Part shown: one piece after another, positions 27,008 through 35,295 of the stretch
Layout: every line of letters starts with the position of its first letter
Position numbering within the stretch: position 1 is the stretch's first letter
NCBI GenBank assembly: GCA_043802345.1
Contig: JAZDLC010000279.1
Location: 1 to 36,969 of the forward strand
From: JAZDLC01 sp043802345
GTDB lineage: Bacteria > Planctomycetota > B15-G4 > JADJEK01
Direction: 5' to 3'
Length of the DNA stretch: 36,969 nucleotides
Notes under the pieces: model-generated
Database searches by the model: none
Told to the model about the DNA's origin: nothing
Seen by the model: only the letters and a program-made list of their open reading frames with translations
Position numbers and translations under genes: made by a program

Positions 27008-29248
27008 TCACGATCCCACGATCTTGTACGGGATCGCGGGGAGGACGCCCAGCAGCGTGCCGCTCGGCGCCATGCCGGGCCGGACGCCGTTCGCCGGGAG
27101 GGCGTACTCCCGGTACACCTCGACGATCAGGTTGCCGCGCCCGCCGCGCTCGACCAGCTTCCTGTCGGCGTGGAGCAAGAACATGGCCCGGCCGCCGTAC
27201 AGGTTCGATTCCTGAATAGTGATTCCGGGCGGCGGGTGGTCGAGCTTGAAGCGGATGGTCCCCGAGCCCGGCGCTCTCACCGACCAGAGCACATGGACCT
27301 CGGCGGTGCCGCCCGCGGGGAGTTTCACCGGCAGGGGGGAGGCGAACTTGACCGACACCTGCGAGCGCTCCGAACCGGTCACCGCCACCAGCAGTTCCTC
27401 GGCCGGCACGAGGTGCCGGTTCAGGAAGGCCTGCATCATGTCGTCGGCCGGCACGGCGACCCGCTTGACCTCCCTGCCGTTGATGTGGGAGCGACCCACG
27501 AGCGTGAGCGGCACCGGTCCCTCGGGCGGCGTGTCCGGAGTGGTCAGGGTCACCACGAGCTGGTCGGAGTCGCCCGGCATGCTGCCGCCGGCGAGCGAAA
27601 AACCGGGCGGCGCGTCGGCCAGCGAGATCTTGATCTCCCCCTTGAAGCCGTCCTTGCGCAGGGCATGGACCGTGAGCGGAACGCTCGTGCCGCTCTGCAC
27701 GTTCACGCTTGAAGGCACCACGCGGAGCTCGAAGTCGGGAAGCGGCTTGCTGATCCGCAGCCGGTAGCCGTACGCGGCGCCGCCCTGACTCTGGAGGTCC
27801 GTGATCTGCAGGTAGTGCGCACCCCCCTGCGGCAGGCGCACCTCGAGCAGCGAATCGGCCTGGTGCGTGATCAGGCCGGCGGCGGGATCCTCGTGATCGT
27901 CGTTCGACGCGATCTCGCGGCCCTCGCTGTCGAGCAGCCTCAGCACCGAGTCGAGCGGCGAGTTCAGGCGGCGCGCGGTCACCTCGGCGACGATCGTCTG
28001 GCCGCCGTATCCCTTGATCTCGAAGACGTCCCGGTCGCCCGCCGGATCGATGCGCCCGTTCACGATCACCGGCAGTTTGATGCGCTCCGCCTTCTCCAGG
28101 ACGTCGTTCTCCTCCCGTTCGATCTGTTCCGGCAGGGTGTCGAGCGCGAACGGGACGCTGGCCGCGAGCTGCTGGCCGTTGGCCGTGTCGAAGGCGTGCA
28201 CACCCGGAGCCATCTCGCGCCCGTCCACCGTCAGCCGCTGCGGCGGGAGATTCCACCCCATGATGCTGAGTGGTGTCACGGCGCCACTCCGCCCGCCTAG
28301 CGGAAACGAGCCGGTCACGAAAGGCAGCTTGCTGAGCTCCAGGCGGTAGACGAAATCCTCGCGGCCCCGGTAGATCGAGTCGCGCACCTCGAGCACGTAC
28401 GAACCGTCCTCGGGGATCAACGCCGACAGCAACGGGTCGGGCTGGAAGCGATAGTCATCGGTGTACGCCACCTCCTCGCCGTTCACGTCATACAGCGAGA
28501 GGGTCGCCTGGAACCAGCCCGGCACTGCGTCGGCCAGGTACGGGATCAACTCCCGGGCGCGGGCCGCGATCACGATGCGGTCGCCGGCCTGCGCGTCGAA
28601 GCGGAAGCGGTCGACATCACCCGGCAGGATCTGCCCATTGATGACCGCCGGGAGCTGGTCCCCGACCACCGCATCCGGATCCTTGTCATTCGGCTCGGTC
28701 TCGTCATGCTCGGGCCACTCCCCGACCAGGAAACGGATCGGGTTCGACACACCTCTTTTCGCGATGAGCCGTAGCTCGCGGGACCCCGGTTCCGCGTCCT
28801 GGGCGACCGTTACTCGCAGGACGACCGTCTCGCCGAGCTGAGCGTTCGGCTGGCGCTTCGGATTGTTCACGATCGCCGCCAGCCGTTCGAATTCGGCCTT
28901 GGTCACCTTCGACACCTCGATGCCGTACCTGCGGAATCGGGCGTCCTCCTCCTTCTCCTCGTACTTCTGCTTCTCCTGGATCTCCTGCAGCCGGTCCCGC
29001 AGGGCGCCCAGGATCCCCCGGTCCAGCGGCAGCGCATGGACCACGACCTCCGCCGTGATGCCGGTGCCGGTGAAGCGCGCGGCGCTCGGCTCTTCAAGGT
29101 GCTGCCCGCCGACGACGATCTCGCGGACCGTGCCCCGTTGCACTCCGGCCGGATAGGCGTACCCGACGTGCGGATCCTCCTGCGCCGATGCCGCCGCGCA
29201 CACGCAGGTGCACAGCAGGAGCGACGCGAGACGGGCGCCCGCGTTCAT
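27008..29248 (-). CDS. Exported protein with PPC (pre-peptidase C-terminal) domains
   Basis: This 746-residue protein has a signal peptide (RLASLLLCTCVCAAASAQ) and a lysine/glutamate-rich coiled-coil stretch near residues 84-108. Two PPC-type beta-sandwiches follow: one at about 182-300 (ETEPNDKDPDAVVGDQLPAV, then GQILPGDVDRFRFDAQAGDR), one at about 380-500 (EENDVLEKAERIKLPVIVNG then DRDVFEIKGYGGQTIVAEV). The rest is beta-rich, with no peptidase domain. The ATG (29248) overlaps the DUF1501 stop as ATGA (29245-29248), a sign of translational coupling. The gene is last in the DUF1549-DUF1501-PPC operon. This trio is a recurrent Planctomycetota arrangement of unknown function. The frame upstream of 29248 is the DUF1501 gene's shadow. 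Confidence 0.9.
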   Translation of the reverse strand: MNAGARLASLLLCTCVCAAASAQEDPHVGYAYPAGVQRGTVREIVVGGQHLEEPSAARFTGTGITAEVVVHALPLDRGILGALRDRLQEIQEKQKYEEKEEDARFRRYGIEVSKVTKAEFERLAAIVNNPKRQPNAQLGETVVLRVTVAQDAEPGSRELRLIAKRGVSNPIRFLVGEWPEHDETEPNDKDPDAVVGDQLPAVINGQILPGDVDRFRFDAQAGDRIVIAARARELIPYLADAVPGWFQATLSLYDVNGEEVAYTDDYRFQPDPLLSALIPEDGSYVLEVRDSIYRGREDFVYRLELSKLPFVTGSFPLGGRSGAVTPLSIMGWNLPPQRLTVDGREMAPGVHAFDTANGQQLAASVPFALDTLPEQIEREENDVLEKAERIKLPVIVNGRIDPAGDRDVFEIKGYGGQTIVAEVTARRLNSPLDSVLRLLDSEGREIASNDDHEDPAAGLITHQADSLLEVRLPQGGAHYLQITDLQSQGGAAYGYRLRISKPLPDFELRVVPSSVNVQSGTSVPLTVHALRKDGFKGEIKISLADAPPGFSLAGGSMPGDSDQLVVTLTTPDTPPEGPVPLTLVGRSHINGREVKRVAVPADDMMQAFLNRHLVPAEELLVAVTGSERSQVSVKFASPLPVKLPAGGTAEVHVLWSVRAPGSGTIRFKLDHPPPGITIQESNLYGGRAMFLLHADRKLVERGGRGNLIVEVYREYALPANGVRPGMAPSGTLLGVLPAIPYKIVGS

Positions 29249-30660
29249 GTGCGGTCCATCTTGGGCATGATCTCCCGCAGGCGGCCGCCGCTGGCGGCCA
29301 CCTCGTTCTCTGAAGGAGTGATGCGGATCTCGTTCCCCTGCGGGTGCCGGATCGTGGCGGCTGGGTCGATGCCGAACCACTCGTAGATGCTCGCGATCAG
29401 ATCCCAGGGATAGACCGGCCGCTCGGCCACTTCTTCTCCGGTGGCGTTGGAAGCGCCGACCACATGTCCCCCCTTGAAGCCGCCGCCGGCGACCACCATC
29501 GAGAAGCACTGGCCGAAGTGGCCGCGCCCGCCGTTCCACGGCTCCTCCCACTGGACCCTCGGCGTGCGGCCGAACTCGCCGCCCCACCAGACGATCGTGC
29601 TGTCCAGGAGGCCCCGTTCCGAGAGGTCGGCGAGCAGCGTTCCCATCCCGCGGTCCAGCTCCGGCAGCTTGCGCCGCATGGTCTCGAAGTGCTCCTTGTG
29701 CGTGTCCCACCCGCCATAGTTGATGGTGATGTACGGCACGCCGACCTCCGCCAGGCGGCGCGCCACCAGGCATGACTGGCCGAAGGTGTTCCTGCCGTAC
29801 CTCTCGCGCAGCTCGTCCGGTTCCAGGGAGAGGTCGAACACCTTCCCCGCGTCGCCGAGGATCAGGTCGTACGCCTGCTCACCGGCCTCGTTGAACGCCG
29901 CCAGGTTCGGGTCGCCCTGGAGCGCCCGGCCCATCGCGTCGAGCCTCTTCAGCAGATCGCGGCGGCTTTTCTGGCGCTCGTCGGAGATCCCCGGGGCGAC
30001 CACGCCCTCCACCTCGAATCGTCCCCTGGCCGGATCGCCGCCAGTCGCGAACGGCTTGTACAGGGGCCCCAGGAAGCCGGCCTCCGAGAAGCGCCCCTGC
30101 GGCTCGGTCAGGACCACGTATGGCGGCACCAGCCCCTTGTAGCCGGCGCCATACCCCCTGAAGTAGGAGGCGACCGCGCCGGCGCACGGGTAGACCACGC
30201 CGTCACCCGACGGGTGACCGGTCTGAACCATGTAGGAGGCGGTCTCGTGCCCGTTCACGCTGTGTGTCATGCTGCGGATGATCGCGTACTTGTCGGCCTG
30301 TTCCGCGAGAAGCGGGAGCATCTCACCGATCAAGATCCCCTTGACGTTGGTGCGGAGCGGCCGGACCAGTGGGCCGCAGAAGTCACGGCCGGCCTCCGGT
30401 TTCGGGTCGAAGGTGTCGAGATGCGACGGGCCGCCCCACATCCAGATCTGGATGATCGACCTGGCAGGAGCCGTCTGCGAAGCCGGAGGCGGCTTCTGTT
30501 GCGCCGCCGCGCGCGCCAGCGGGTCGAGGCAGAGCCATGAGACCGCGCCGCCGACGCCGGCCTGGAGGAGCGAGCGCCGCGTGATGGGAGCCGTCAGCCA
30601 GGCCGAGGCGAGGGGATCCCGCCCCGCGCCCGTGCCCCGGGCATCCTGATCGTGTCTCAT
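29245..30660 (-). CDS. DUF1501 domain protein, Tat-exported
   Basis: The ATG at 30660 is preceded by GAGGAGG at eight bases and gives a twin-arginine signal peptide (PITRRSLLQAGVGGAVSWL; Arg28-Arg29). The 471-residue product is a complete DUF1501 (PF07394) protein of the alkaline-phosphatase/sulfatase-like superfamily. It has IIQIWMWGGPSHLDTFDPKP at the start, the IIRSMTHSVNGHETASYMVQ region, the Y-T-I-N-Y-G-G-W-D-T-H metal-site block and the late WWGGEFGRTPRVQW block. The molecular function of the family is not established. It is the middle gene of the operon: 47 bp after the DUF1549 gene and 4-bp overlap with the PPC gene. The longer open frame to 30969 is non-coding. Confidence 0.95.
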   Translation of the reverse strand: MRHDQDARGTGAGRDPLASAWLTAPITRRSLLQAGVGGAVSWLCLDPLARAAAQQKPPPASQTAPARSIIQIWMWGGPSHLDTFDPKPEAGRDFCGPLVRPLRTNVKGILIGEMLPLLAEQADKYAIIRSMTHSVNGHETASYMVQTGHPSGDGVVYPCAGAVASYFRGYGAGYKGLVPPYVVLTEPQGRFSEAGFLGPLYKPFATGGDPARGRFEVEGVVAPGISDERQKSRRDLLKRLDAMGRALQGDPNLAAFNEAGEQAYDLILGDAGKVFDLSLEPDELRERYGRNTFGQSCLVARRLAEVGVPYITINYGGWDTHKEHFETMRRKLPELDRGMGTLLADLSERGLLDSTIVWWGGEFGRTPRVQWEEPWNGGRGHFGQCFSMVVAGGGFKGGHVVGASNATGEEVAERPVYPWDLIASIYEWFGIDPAATIRHPQGNEIRITPSENEVAASGGRLREIMPKMDRT

Positions 30661-30707
30661 CGTTTCTGCCTCCTCAGGGCTCTTGAAGCGCCGCAAAAGG
30701 CGCCGCA

Positions 30708-32288
30708 TCAATGCCGATAGAGAAACTCCGGGTTGTTGAGCAGGGCCCAAGCCACGTCCACCGCCGCTTCGCTCGCGTTCAACCCGCTGGACTGGAAGTA
30801 CTCCTGCGCGGCCTCGAACTCGTCGCGCATCGGATAGCGCGAAAGGACTGTCAGGTACAACTCCTGCGCCTTCCACCGCGACTCCCCGCCCCCGTGCAGG
30901 ATGTTCCTGAGCCCGCTGCCATTGGTGAGCTTGGCGCGCACGTGGCTCGAATTCAGGAGGTGCAGCCACTGCCGCGCGCTCGGCGCGTTGTTCCGCTCGC
31001 CTTCCAGCCCGCTGTCACGCGGCGGCCGCCCGAACATCTCGAGGAACGGGCTGGTGATGCTGCCGTCGGAGAGCGCGATCGAGCGCTGGGTTTCCGGGAT
31101 GAACGTGAACGGTTCGGGAATGGGGCTCTGATACTCCTCGGTGGTGCCGGTGATCTGGCACAGAGCGTCAGCCAGGACCTCGGCGTCCAGGCGCCTCACC
31201 GGGTAGTACGCGAACAGCGCCGCGGCCTCCTGATGGTCGCTCCGTGGCATGCAGGAGAGCTGATACGTGGTCGAGTTCAGGATCGACCGGAACAGCGCCT
31301 TCAGATCGTAGCCGGACCGCACGAACTCCCGTTCGAGATGGGCGAGCAGCTCGGGATTCGACGGGGGATTGTCCGGCCGGCTGTCATCCGGCTCATGGAT
31401 GATGCCGCGGCCGAGCAGCCAGTACCAGGCGCGGTTCACGATGTTCCGCGCGAACCACGGGTTCTCCGGCCGGATCAGCCAGCCCGCGAAGAGCTGGCGG
31501 GGATCCTTGTCCGGAATGAGCGCGATGCGCCGGTTGTCGGGGAACGTGACCCACTGGGCCCCCTTCGTCCTCCCCAGGTCGGCGAGTCCAGCGGCGTCGA
31601 AGTAGACGATCTCCTCCTTCCACTCGCGGGTCCTCTTGAAGCCGACGTGGGAGAAGAAGCGCGTCAGCTCCGCGAACCGCTCGGGCGCCCAGTTGTCGAC
31701 CCGTTCGCCCATGAAGGTCAGCGCGACCGCGGCGGCGATGGTCGCGGGATCCTTGGCCTGCAGGGCACGGTAGAAGTTGACCTGCGGCACCCGGAAGTTG
31801 CTGCCGGTCGAGGTGAGCAGTTCGCGGGCGAAGCGGTCGTACGGCACGTTCTGCTCGATGCACTTGTGGATCCAGCGATGGTACGCCTGCACTGCGTTGG
31901 GCCACAGGTTGATCGGGAATTCCGCCTTCACGCGCAGCAGGTCGCCCCACTTGAGCGCCCAGTAGTCGGCGAACTCGTCCCGCTCGAGGAGGCGGTCGAT
32001 CAGCTCGGCCCGCTTGTCCGCGTCGCTGTCCAGCAGAAACGCCTTCGCCTCGCCCGCGGTCGGGAGCGTGCCGATCACGTCGAGGAAGACCCGCCGCACG
32101 AACGCGCCGTCCGAGCTGAGCCGGGCCGGCTGGATCCCCTTCTCCTCCAGGCGATCGAACACCAGCTCGTCGATCCGCCCGCGCGGAGCGATGGAGCCGT
32201 TCGACTCGAACGGGCTGTTCTGCGCCGCGGCGCCGCCCATGGCCATGAGGACGGCCACGAGCGCACCACCGAGAAGGGCTTTCTTCAT
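30708..32288 (-). CDS. DUF1549/DUF1553 domain protein without cytochrome domain
   Basis: This 526-residue exported protein carries both planctomycete-type domains: DUF1549 (RIDELVFDRLEEKG, VRRVFLDVIGTLPTAGEAKA, YWALKWGDLLRV) and DUF1553 (NPWFARNIVNRAWYWLLGRG, HLEREFVRSGYDLKALFRSI, and GSITSPFLEMFGRPPRDSGLEG). Many relatives begin with a PSCyt1 cytochrome domain with CxxCH; this one has none, only a signal peptide (MKKALLGGALVAVLMAMGGA). The ATG at 32288 has GAGGAAC directly upstream; the frame open to 32369 lies over the promoter. It is the first gene of the operon with DUF1501 and PPC. The role is unknown; the gene trio is thought to form a surface complex. Confidence 0.93.
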   Translation of the reverse strand: MKKALLGGALVAVLMAMGGAAAQNSPFESNGSIAPRGRIDELVFDRLEEKGIQPARLSSDGAFVRRVFLDVIGTLPTAGEAKAFLLDSDADKRAELIDRLLERDEFADYWALKWGDLLRVKAEFPINLWPNAVQAYHRWIHKCIEQNVPYDRFARELLTSTGSNFRVPQVNFYRALQAKDPATIAAAVALTFMGERVDNWAPERFAELTRFFSHVGFKRTREWKEEIVYFDAAGLADLGRTKGAQWVTFPDNRRIALIPDKDPRQLFAGWLIRPENPWFARNIVNRAWYWLLGRGIIHEPDDSRPDNPPSNPELLAHLEREFVRSGYDLKALFRSILNSTTYQLSCMPRSDHQEAAALFAYYPVRRLDAEVLADALCQITGTTEEYQSPIPEPFTFIPETQRSIALSDGSITSPFLEMFGRPPRDSGLEGERNNAPSARQWLHLLNSSHVRAKLTNGSGLRNILHGGGESRWKAQELYLTVLSRYPMRDEFEAAQEYFQSSGLNASEAAVDVAWALLNNPEFLYRH

Positions 32289-32367
32289 GTTCCTCGCAAT
32301 CCCGGAACAGGACGGGGATTCCAGGGGGTTCGGCAGCGGAGAAACGGTCGCGACGATCGCGGCTCCC

Positions 32368-32397
32368 ATTCTAGCAGACCGTCGAGAAACCGCGCAA
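32368..32397 (-). promoter_or_regulatory. Candidate promoter of the DUF1549-DUF1501-PPC operon
   Basis: On the minus strand TTGCGC (32392-32397) and TAGAAT (32368-32373) are 18 bp apart; the -10 matches consensus in five of six positions and the -35 in three. Transcription would start near 32361 and give a leader of about 73 bases before the ATG at 32288. Confidence 0.45.
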
Positions 32398-32419
32398 CGC
32401 CAGGACGGGCTCTGGCGTT
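32396..32419. promoter_or_regulatory. 8-bp inverted repeat adjoining the operon promoter
   Basis: AACGCCAG (32396-32403) and CTGGCGTT (32412-32419) are exact reverse complements around an 8-base spacer. The left arm touches the -35 box of the candidate promoter, so it could be an operator. No regulator gene is next to it, so this is a positional inference only. Confidence 0.4.
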
Positions 32420-32453
32420 CCGAGGTCAGTGTTCCAGAACACGGGGGAAATCA

Positions 32454-32570
32454 CCACAGAGGGCACAGAGGGCACAGAGGGCACAGAGGGCACAGAGGGC
32501 ACAGAGGGCACAGAGGGCACAGAGAGCACAGAGGGCACAGAGGGCACAGAGGGCACAGAGAGCACAGAGG
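32454..32570. repeat. Tandem array of 13 nine-bp units (GCACAGAGG)
   Basis: Thirteen consecutive 9-base units run without gaps: the first is CCACAGAGG, most are GCACAGAGG, two end in AGA. Because the unit is a multiple of three, it reads as an open frame of repeated Thr-Glu-Gly, but without a plausible gene. The array forms the left end of the foldback element at 32554-32665. The rest of the gap 32289-32800 holds the operon promoter, the inverted repeat at 32396 and about 135 bases before the gene at 32801 in which I see only its ribosome binding site. Confidence 0.95.
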
Positions 32571-32665
32571 AGGGGTCGGAGAAGAATCGGGTCAGAGGCA
32601 AGGTGAACCGGGCTTCATCTGAATGGGATCCCTTTCAAGCTCCGACCCTCTGTGCTCTCTGTGGT
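32554..32665. repeat. Foldback (inverted-repeat) element joined to the tandem array
   Basis: The left arm, 32554-32581, begins CACAGAGAGCACAGAGG and ends GTCGGAG. The right arm, 32639-32665, is its reverse complement (CTCCGAC then CCTCTGTGCTCTCTGTGG) apart from a 4-base insertion in the left arm. A 57-base loop separates the arms. The right arm is thus an inverted copy of the last units of the tandem array. It resembles a miniature element with variable terminal repeats. No transposase gene is present. Confidence 0.8.
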
Positions 32666-32800
32666 AGAAGAAAGCCCGAACTCGAACGAACGGATGCACT
32701 GGGCGCTTTGTCGCGTCGATGATCCGTGTGACGCGCAGAGCTCAACGGTTCCACCAGTGAACAGCGCCCTGTGCGCCACTCGCCTGGAAGGAGGAGTCTG

Positions 32801-35152
32801 ATGCTGCCCTGTCTCATCGTCATGTGCTTGCTGGTCGTGCCCGCCCCGCAGGATGACCCGCATGATGAGCGTTCCCCCTCGATCGCCTACTACTTCGACT
32901 GGATCAACAGTCAGTACGAGGGTACGACCGAGGAACATGCCCTCATCAATCTCGACTTCTGGGCCTGGATGCGCGCGGAGTACGGATTCGAGCTGGACGT
33001 CTACTGCATGGATGTGGGGAACGTGGATGACGGCGCGTACACCGCCGGAGTCGGGCGGCTGATTCCGCACCACTACGGGACGCTGGCGAACGAGGAGTTC
33101 AAGGCGCAGTTCCCGCGCGGCCTCGGTCCGCTGGCGAAGCGGGCGGCTGTGTTCGGCTGCCGTCTCGGCATGTGGCTCGGGCCGGACGGCTTCGGCGATA
33201 CCGAAGAAGAGGAGCGCGCGCGGACCTGCATGATGATCTCGCTCTGTCGCGATCACAACCTGCGCATGTTCAAGCTCGATGCGGTGGCGGGCCAGCTCCG
33301 CGAGGAGAAACAGGCGGCGCTGGCGCGCGCGCTGGTGGAGAGCCGCAAGATCTGCCCCGACCTGGTCGTGCTGAACGAACGGGTAGATCTCGGCCTGGCG
33401 GAGCCGCAGGCGACCACGTCGCTCTGGGAAGGAGAGGAGACCTACATCGACGTCTTCAGCAGCAACCGCGGCACGGCTCCACACCATCGCGCCGGAACAC
33501 TCGAGCGGCCGAACACGCCCGGGCTGACGCGCCTGATCGAGGACCACGGCGTCTGCCTTTCCTCCTGCCTCGACTACTGGGAAGACGACCTGGTGCTGCA
33601 GACCTTCGGGCGGGCGCTGATCCTGGCGCCGGAGATCTACGGCAGCCCCTGGTTCCTGCGCGACCTGGAACTCGCCCGGCTGGCGCGTCTTTGCAATCTC
33701 TATCGCCGTTACCGCGCCATCCTGGTCGATGGGATGGAGCTTCCCAATGAGCAGTACGGGCCCCACGCCATGGCGCGCGGCGACGGGAGCCGGCGGTTCC
33801 TGACCCTGCGCAACCTGACCTGGGAGCCGGTGGTGTACCGGGTACAGCTCGACTCTTCGATCGGGCTGGCCGGAGGTGAGCAGGTCGAGCTGCAGCGCCT
33901 GCATCCGTTCGAACGTGTGCTCGGTACATTCCGGTACGGCGAGGAGGTAGGCGTGCGCGTCGAGCCGTTCCGCGCCTGCCTCATGGCGGCGACGACGCGG
34001 CCCCTGGACGAGGTCACGGTGGTGGGGTGCGAGTACGAGGTCGTGCGCGACACTCCCGGGGCGCCGATCCTGGTGGATCTCCTGGGTCTGCCCGGGACGA
34101 CCGCCCGGGTGCGCGCGGAACCGGGCAGCCGCGGGCTCGAGTCGTGGGAATTCGACGTGGAGTTCCCGGGCCGGCAGCTCTCGCTCCCCTGGCATCGCGC
34201 CCTCGGACCGCTCGAGCCCTGCGGCCTGCCCTTCGACGCCGAGGCGCTGTTCGAGGCGACCTGCTTCGCGGCCGACAGCAACGCCCTCGAGGTACGTTCC
34301 CTCGATCGCTCCGGCCCGTCGGAGAATCCGGTGGTGCAGCGGGCGCGAGCGGCCTTCCTCGAGCAGCCGATGTTCGTCAACCGGGGGATCTGGGACTGGA
34401 ACCTGTTCGACGGTGACACGTCGACCTTCTTCATCTCACGCCTCGAGGATCGGGCCCTCCGGGTCGACTTCGGCGCCGTTCTGGAGATGGACCGGATCGT
34501 GATCCGGATCCGCGATCGCGAGGCGCACGACATCGCCCCGAAGGCAGACTCCTTCGCGCAGGACGCCGTGCTGGAGATCTCCGCCGATCTCATGACCTGG
34601 CAGCCTCTCGAGGAGTTCAGCGGCAAGGGCACGATCGTTGTCGCCAAGCTGCCGAGAGGAACACGCGCGCGCTATCTGCGCATCGACGGCCCGCCGCTCC
34701 GCGTCGCCGAGGTGGAGGCGTACCAGAACGGCGTCCCGTACAATCGCGCGGGCTGGCGCGCGTCGAATCTGTTCCATGCGTACCGCCGCCGGCCGGCGGT
34801 CGCGGCCTGGTCAAAGAGCTTCTCGTTGCCCGAGATCCCACCGGGCTCCTACCTGGCGGTAGCCCTCGAGGGGAAGCACGGCGACGAGGGCGCCTACGCG
34901 GCGATGCGGGTCGACGGCCAGCCCGTCGGCGCGCCGGACCGCGCGGTCTCCTTCCCGAGCAACACCTGGGAGTACAAGAACGTCGAGAAGGAGAGCGGGT
35001 ACACCTACTTCCTCCCGCTGGAAGCGGGCATGGCGGGCAAGAAGCTCGAGGTCTTCGTGCTGGGACTCAAGGGGGGGCAACAGAAGTTCAAGCCGGAGGT
35101 GTACGTGACCGCGTATCCACCGCCCCTTGCGCGTCACCGGATTGAATTCTGA
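32801..35152 (+). CDS. Secreted GH36-like glycoside hydrolase with discoidin-type (F5/8C) domain
   Basis: AAGGAGG precedes the ATG at 32801 by six bases, and a short signal peptide follows (MLPCLIVMCLLVVPAPQ). Residues 25-330 look like the clan GH-D barrel: FELDVYCMDVGNVDDG, PRGLGPLAKRAAVFGCRLGM, WLGPDGFGDT, and the nucleophile strand RMFKLDA (Asp160), comparable to the K-x-D motif of GH36/GH27 alpha-galactosidases. A beta-sandwich follows. Residues about 520-640 are a discoidin/CBM32-like domain (RALRVDFGAVLEMDRIVIRI and AVLEISADLMTWQPLEEF), then a final beta domain. It would release alpha-linked galactose or a related sugar outside the cell; specificity is inferred. The 783 residues are complete and the gene appears monocistronic. 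Confidence 0.75.
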   Translation: MLPCLIVMCLLVVPAPQDDPHDERSPSIAYYFDWINSQYEGTTEEHALINLDFWAWMRAEYGFELDVYCMDVGNVDDGAYTAGVGRLIPHHYGTLANEEFKAQFPRGLGPLAKRAAVFGCRLGMWLGPDGFGDTEEEERARTCMMISLCRDHNLRMFKLDAVAGQLREEKQAALARALVESRKICPDLVVLNERVDLGLAEPQATTSLWEGEETYIDVFSSNRGTAPHHRAGTLERPNTPGLTRLIEDHGVCLSSCLDYWEDDLVLQTFGRALILAPEIYGSPWFLRDLELARLARLCNLYRRYRAILVDGMELPNEQYGPHAMARGDGSRRFLTLRNLTWEPVVYRVQLDSSIGLAGGEQVELQRLHPFERVLGTFRYGEEVGVRVEPFRACLMAATTRPLDEVTVVGCEYEVVRDTPGAPILVDLLGLPGTTARVRAEPGSRGLESWEFDVEFPGRQLSLPWHRALGPLEPCGLPFDAEALFEATCFAADSNALEVRSLDRSGPSENPVVQRARAAFLEQPMFVNRGIWDWNLFDGDTSTFFISRLEDRALRVDFGAVLEMDRIVIRIRDREAHDIAPKADSFAQDAVLEISADLMTWQPLEEFSGKGTIVVAKLPRGTRARYLRIDGPPLRVAEVEAYQNGVPYNRAGWRASNLFHAYRRRPAVAAWSKSFSLPEIPPGSYLAVALEGKHGDEGAYAAMRVDGQPVGAPDRAVSFPSNTWEYKNVEKESGYTYFLPLEAGMAGKKLEVFVLGLKGGQQKFKPEVYVTAYPPPLARHRIEF

Positions 35153-35195
35153 CCTGTTCCTGTTCACATATGGTCACGCTTTCGTGATCCGCAGG

Positions 35196-35227
35196 GGGCC
35201 GCGACAGGAACCACTGGAATCGCGGCC
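35196..35227. repeat. REP-like palindrome, copy C
   Basis: GGCCGCGA (35197-35204) and TCGCGGCC (35220-35227) are perfect reverse complements around 15 bases. Read on the minus strand, TTCCTGTCGCGGC and the bases before it match copy A (13617-13650) in 18 of 21 positions and copy B in 17 of 21. This supports a dispersed intergenic repeat family. Confidence 0.5.
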
Positions 35228-35277
35228 ACTACACTGTTGCCAGAGGACGGAGAATACGTTCCTCTCTCTGTCGTATT

Positions 35278-35295
35278 GTGAACATCTGTGTTCAC
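35278..35295. promoter_or_regulatory. Palindromic operator-like site upstream of the M23 gene
   Basis: GTGAACA (35278-35284) and TGTTCAC (35289-35295) are perfect reverse complements around TCTG. The site is 39 bp before the ATG at 35334, and its right arm overlaps the second 14-bp direct repeat. A dimeric regulator could bind here. No neighbouring regulator gene is present and no convincing -10/-35 pair was found. Confidence 0.45.

Noticed and set aside
32454..32570. CRISPR array
   Set aside because: The units are only 9 bp and contiguous with no spacers; no cas gene is present.
30711..32606. A 631-codon plus-strand frame over the DUF1549 gene and into the tandem repeats
   Set aside because: It is a shadow that ends in low-complexity translation of the 9-bp repeat.
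32429..32722. Thr-Glu-Gly repeat protein read from the tandem array
   Set aside because: The repeat unit is a multiple of three so any frame stays open. There is no ribosome binding site, and the array continues into a foldback element.
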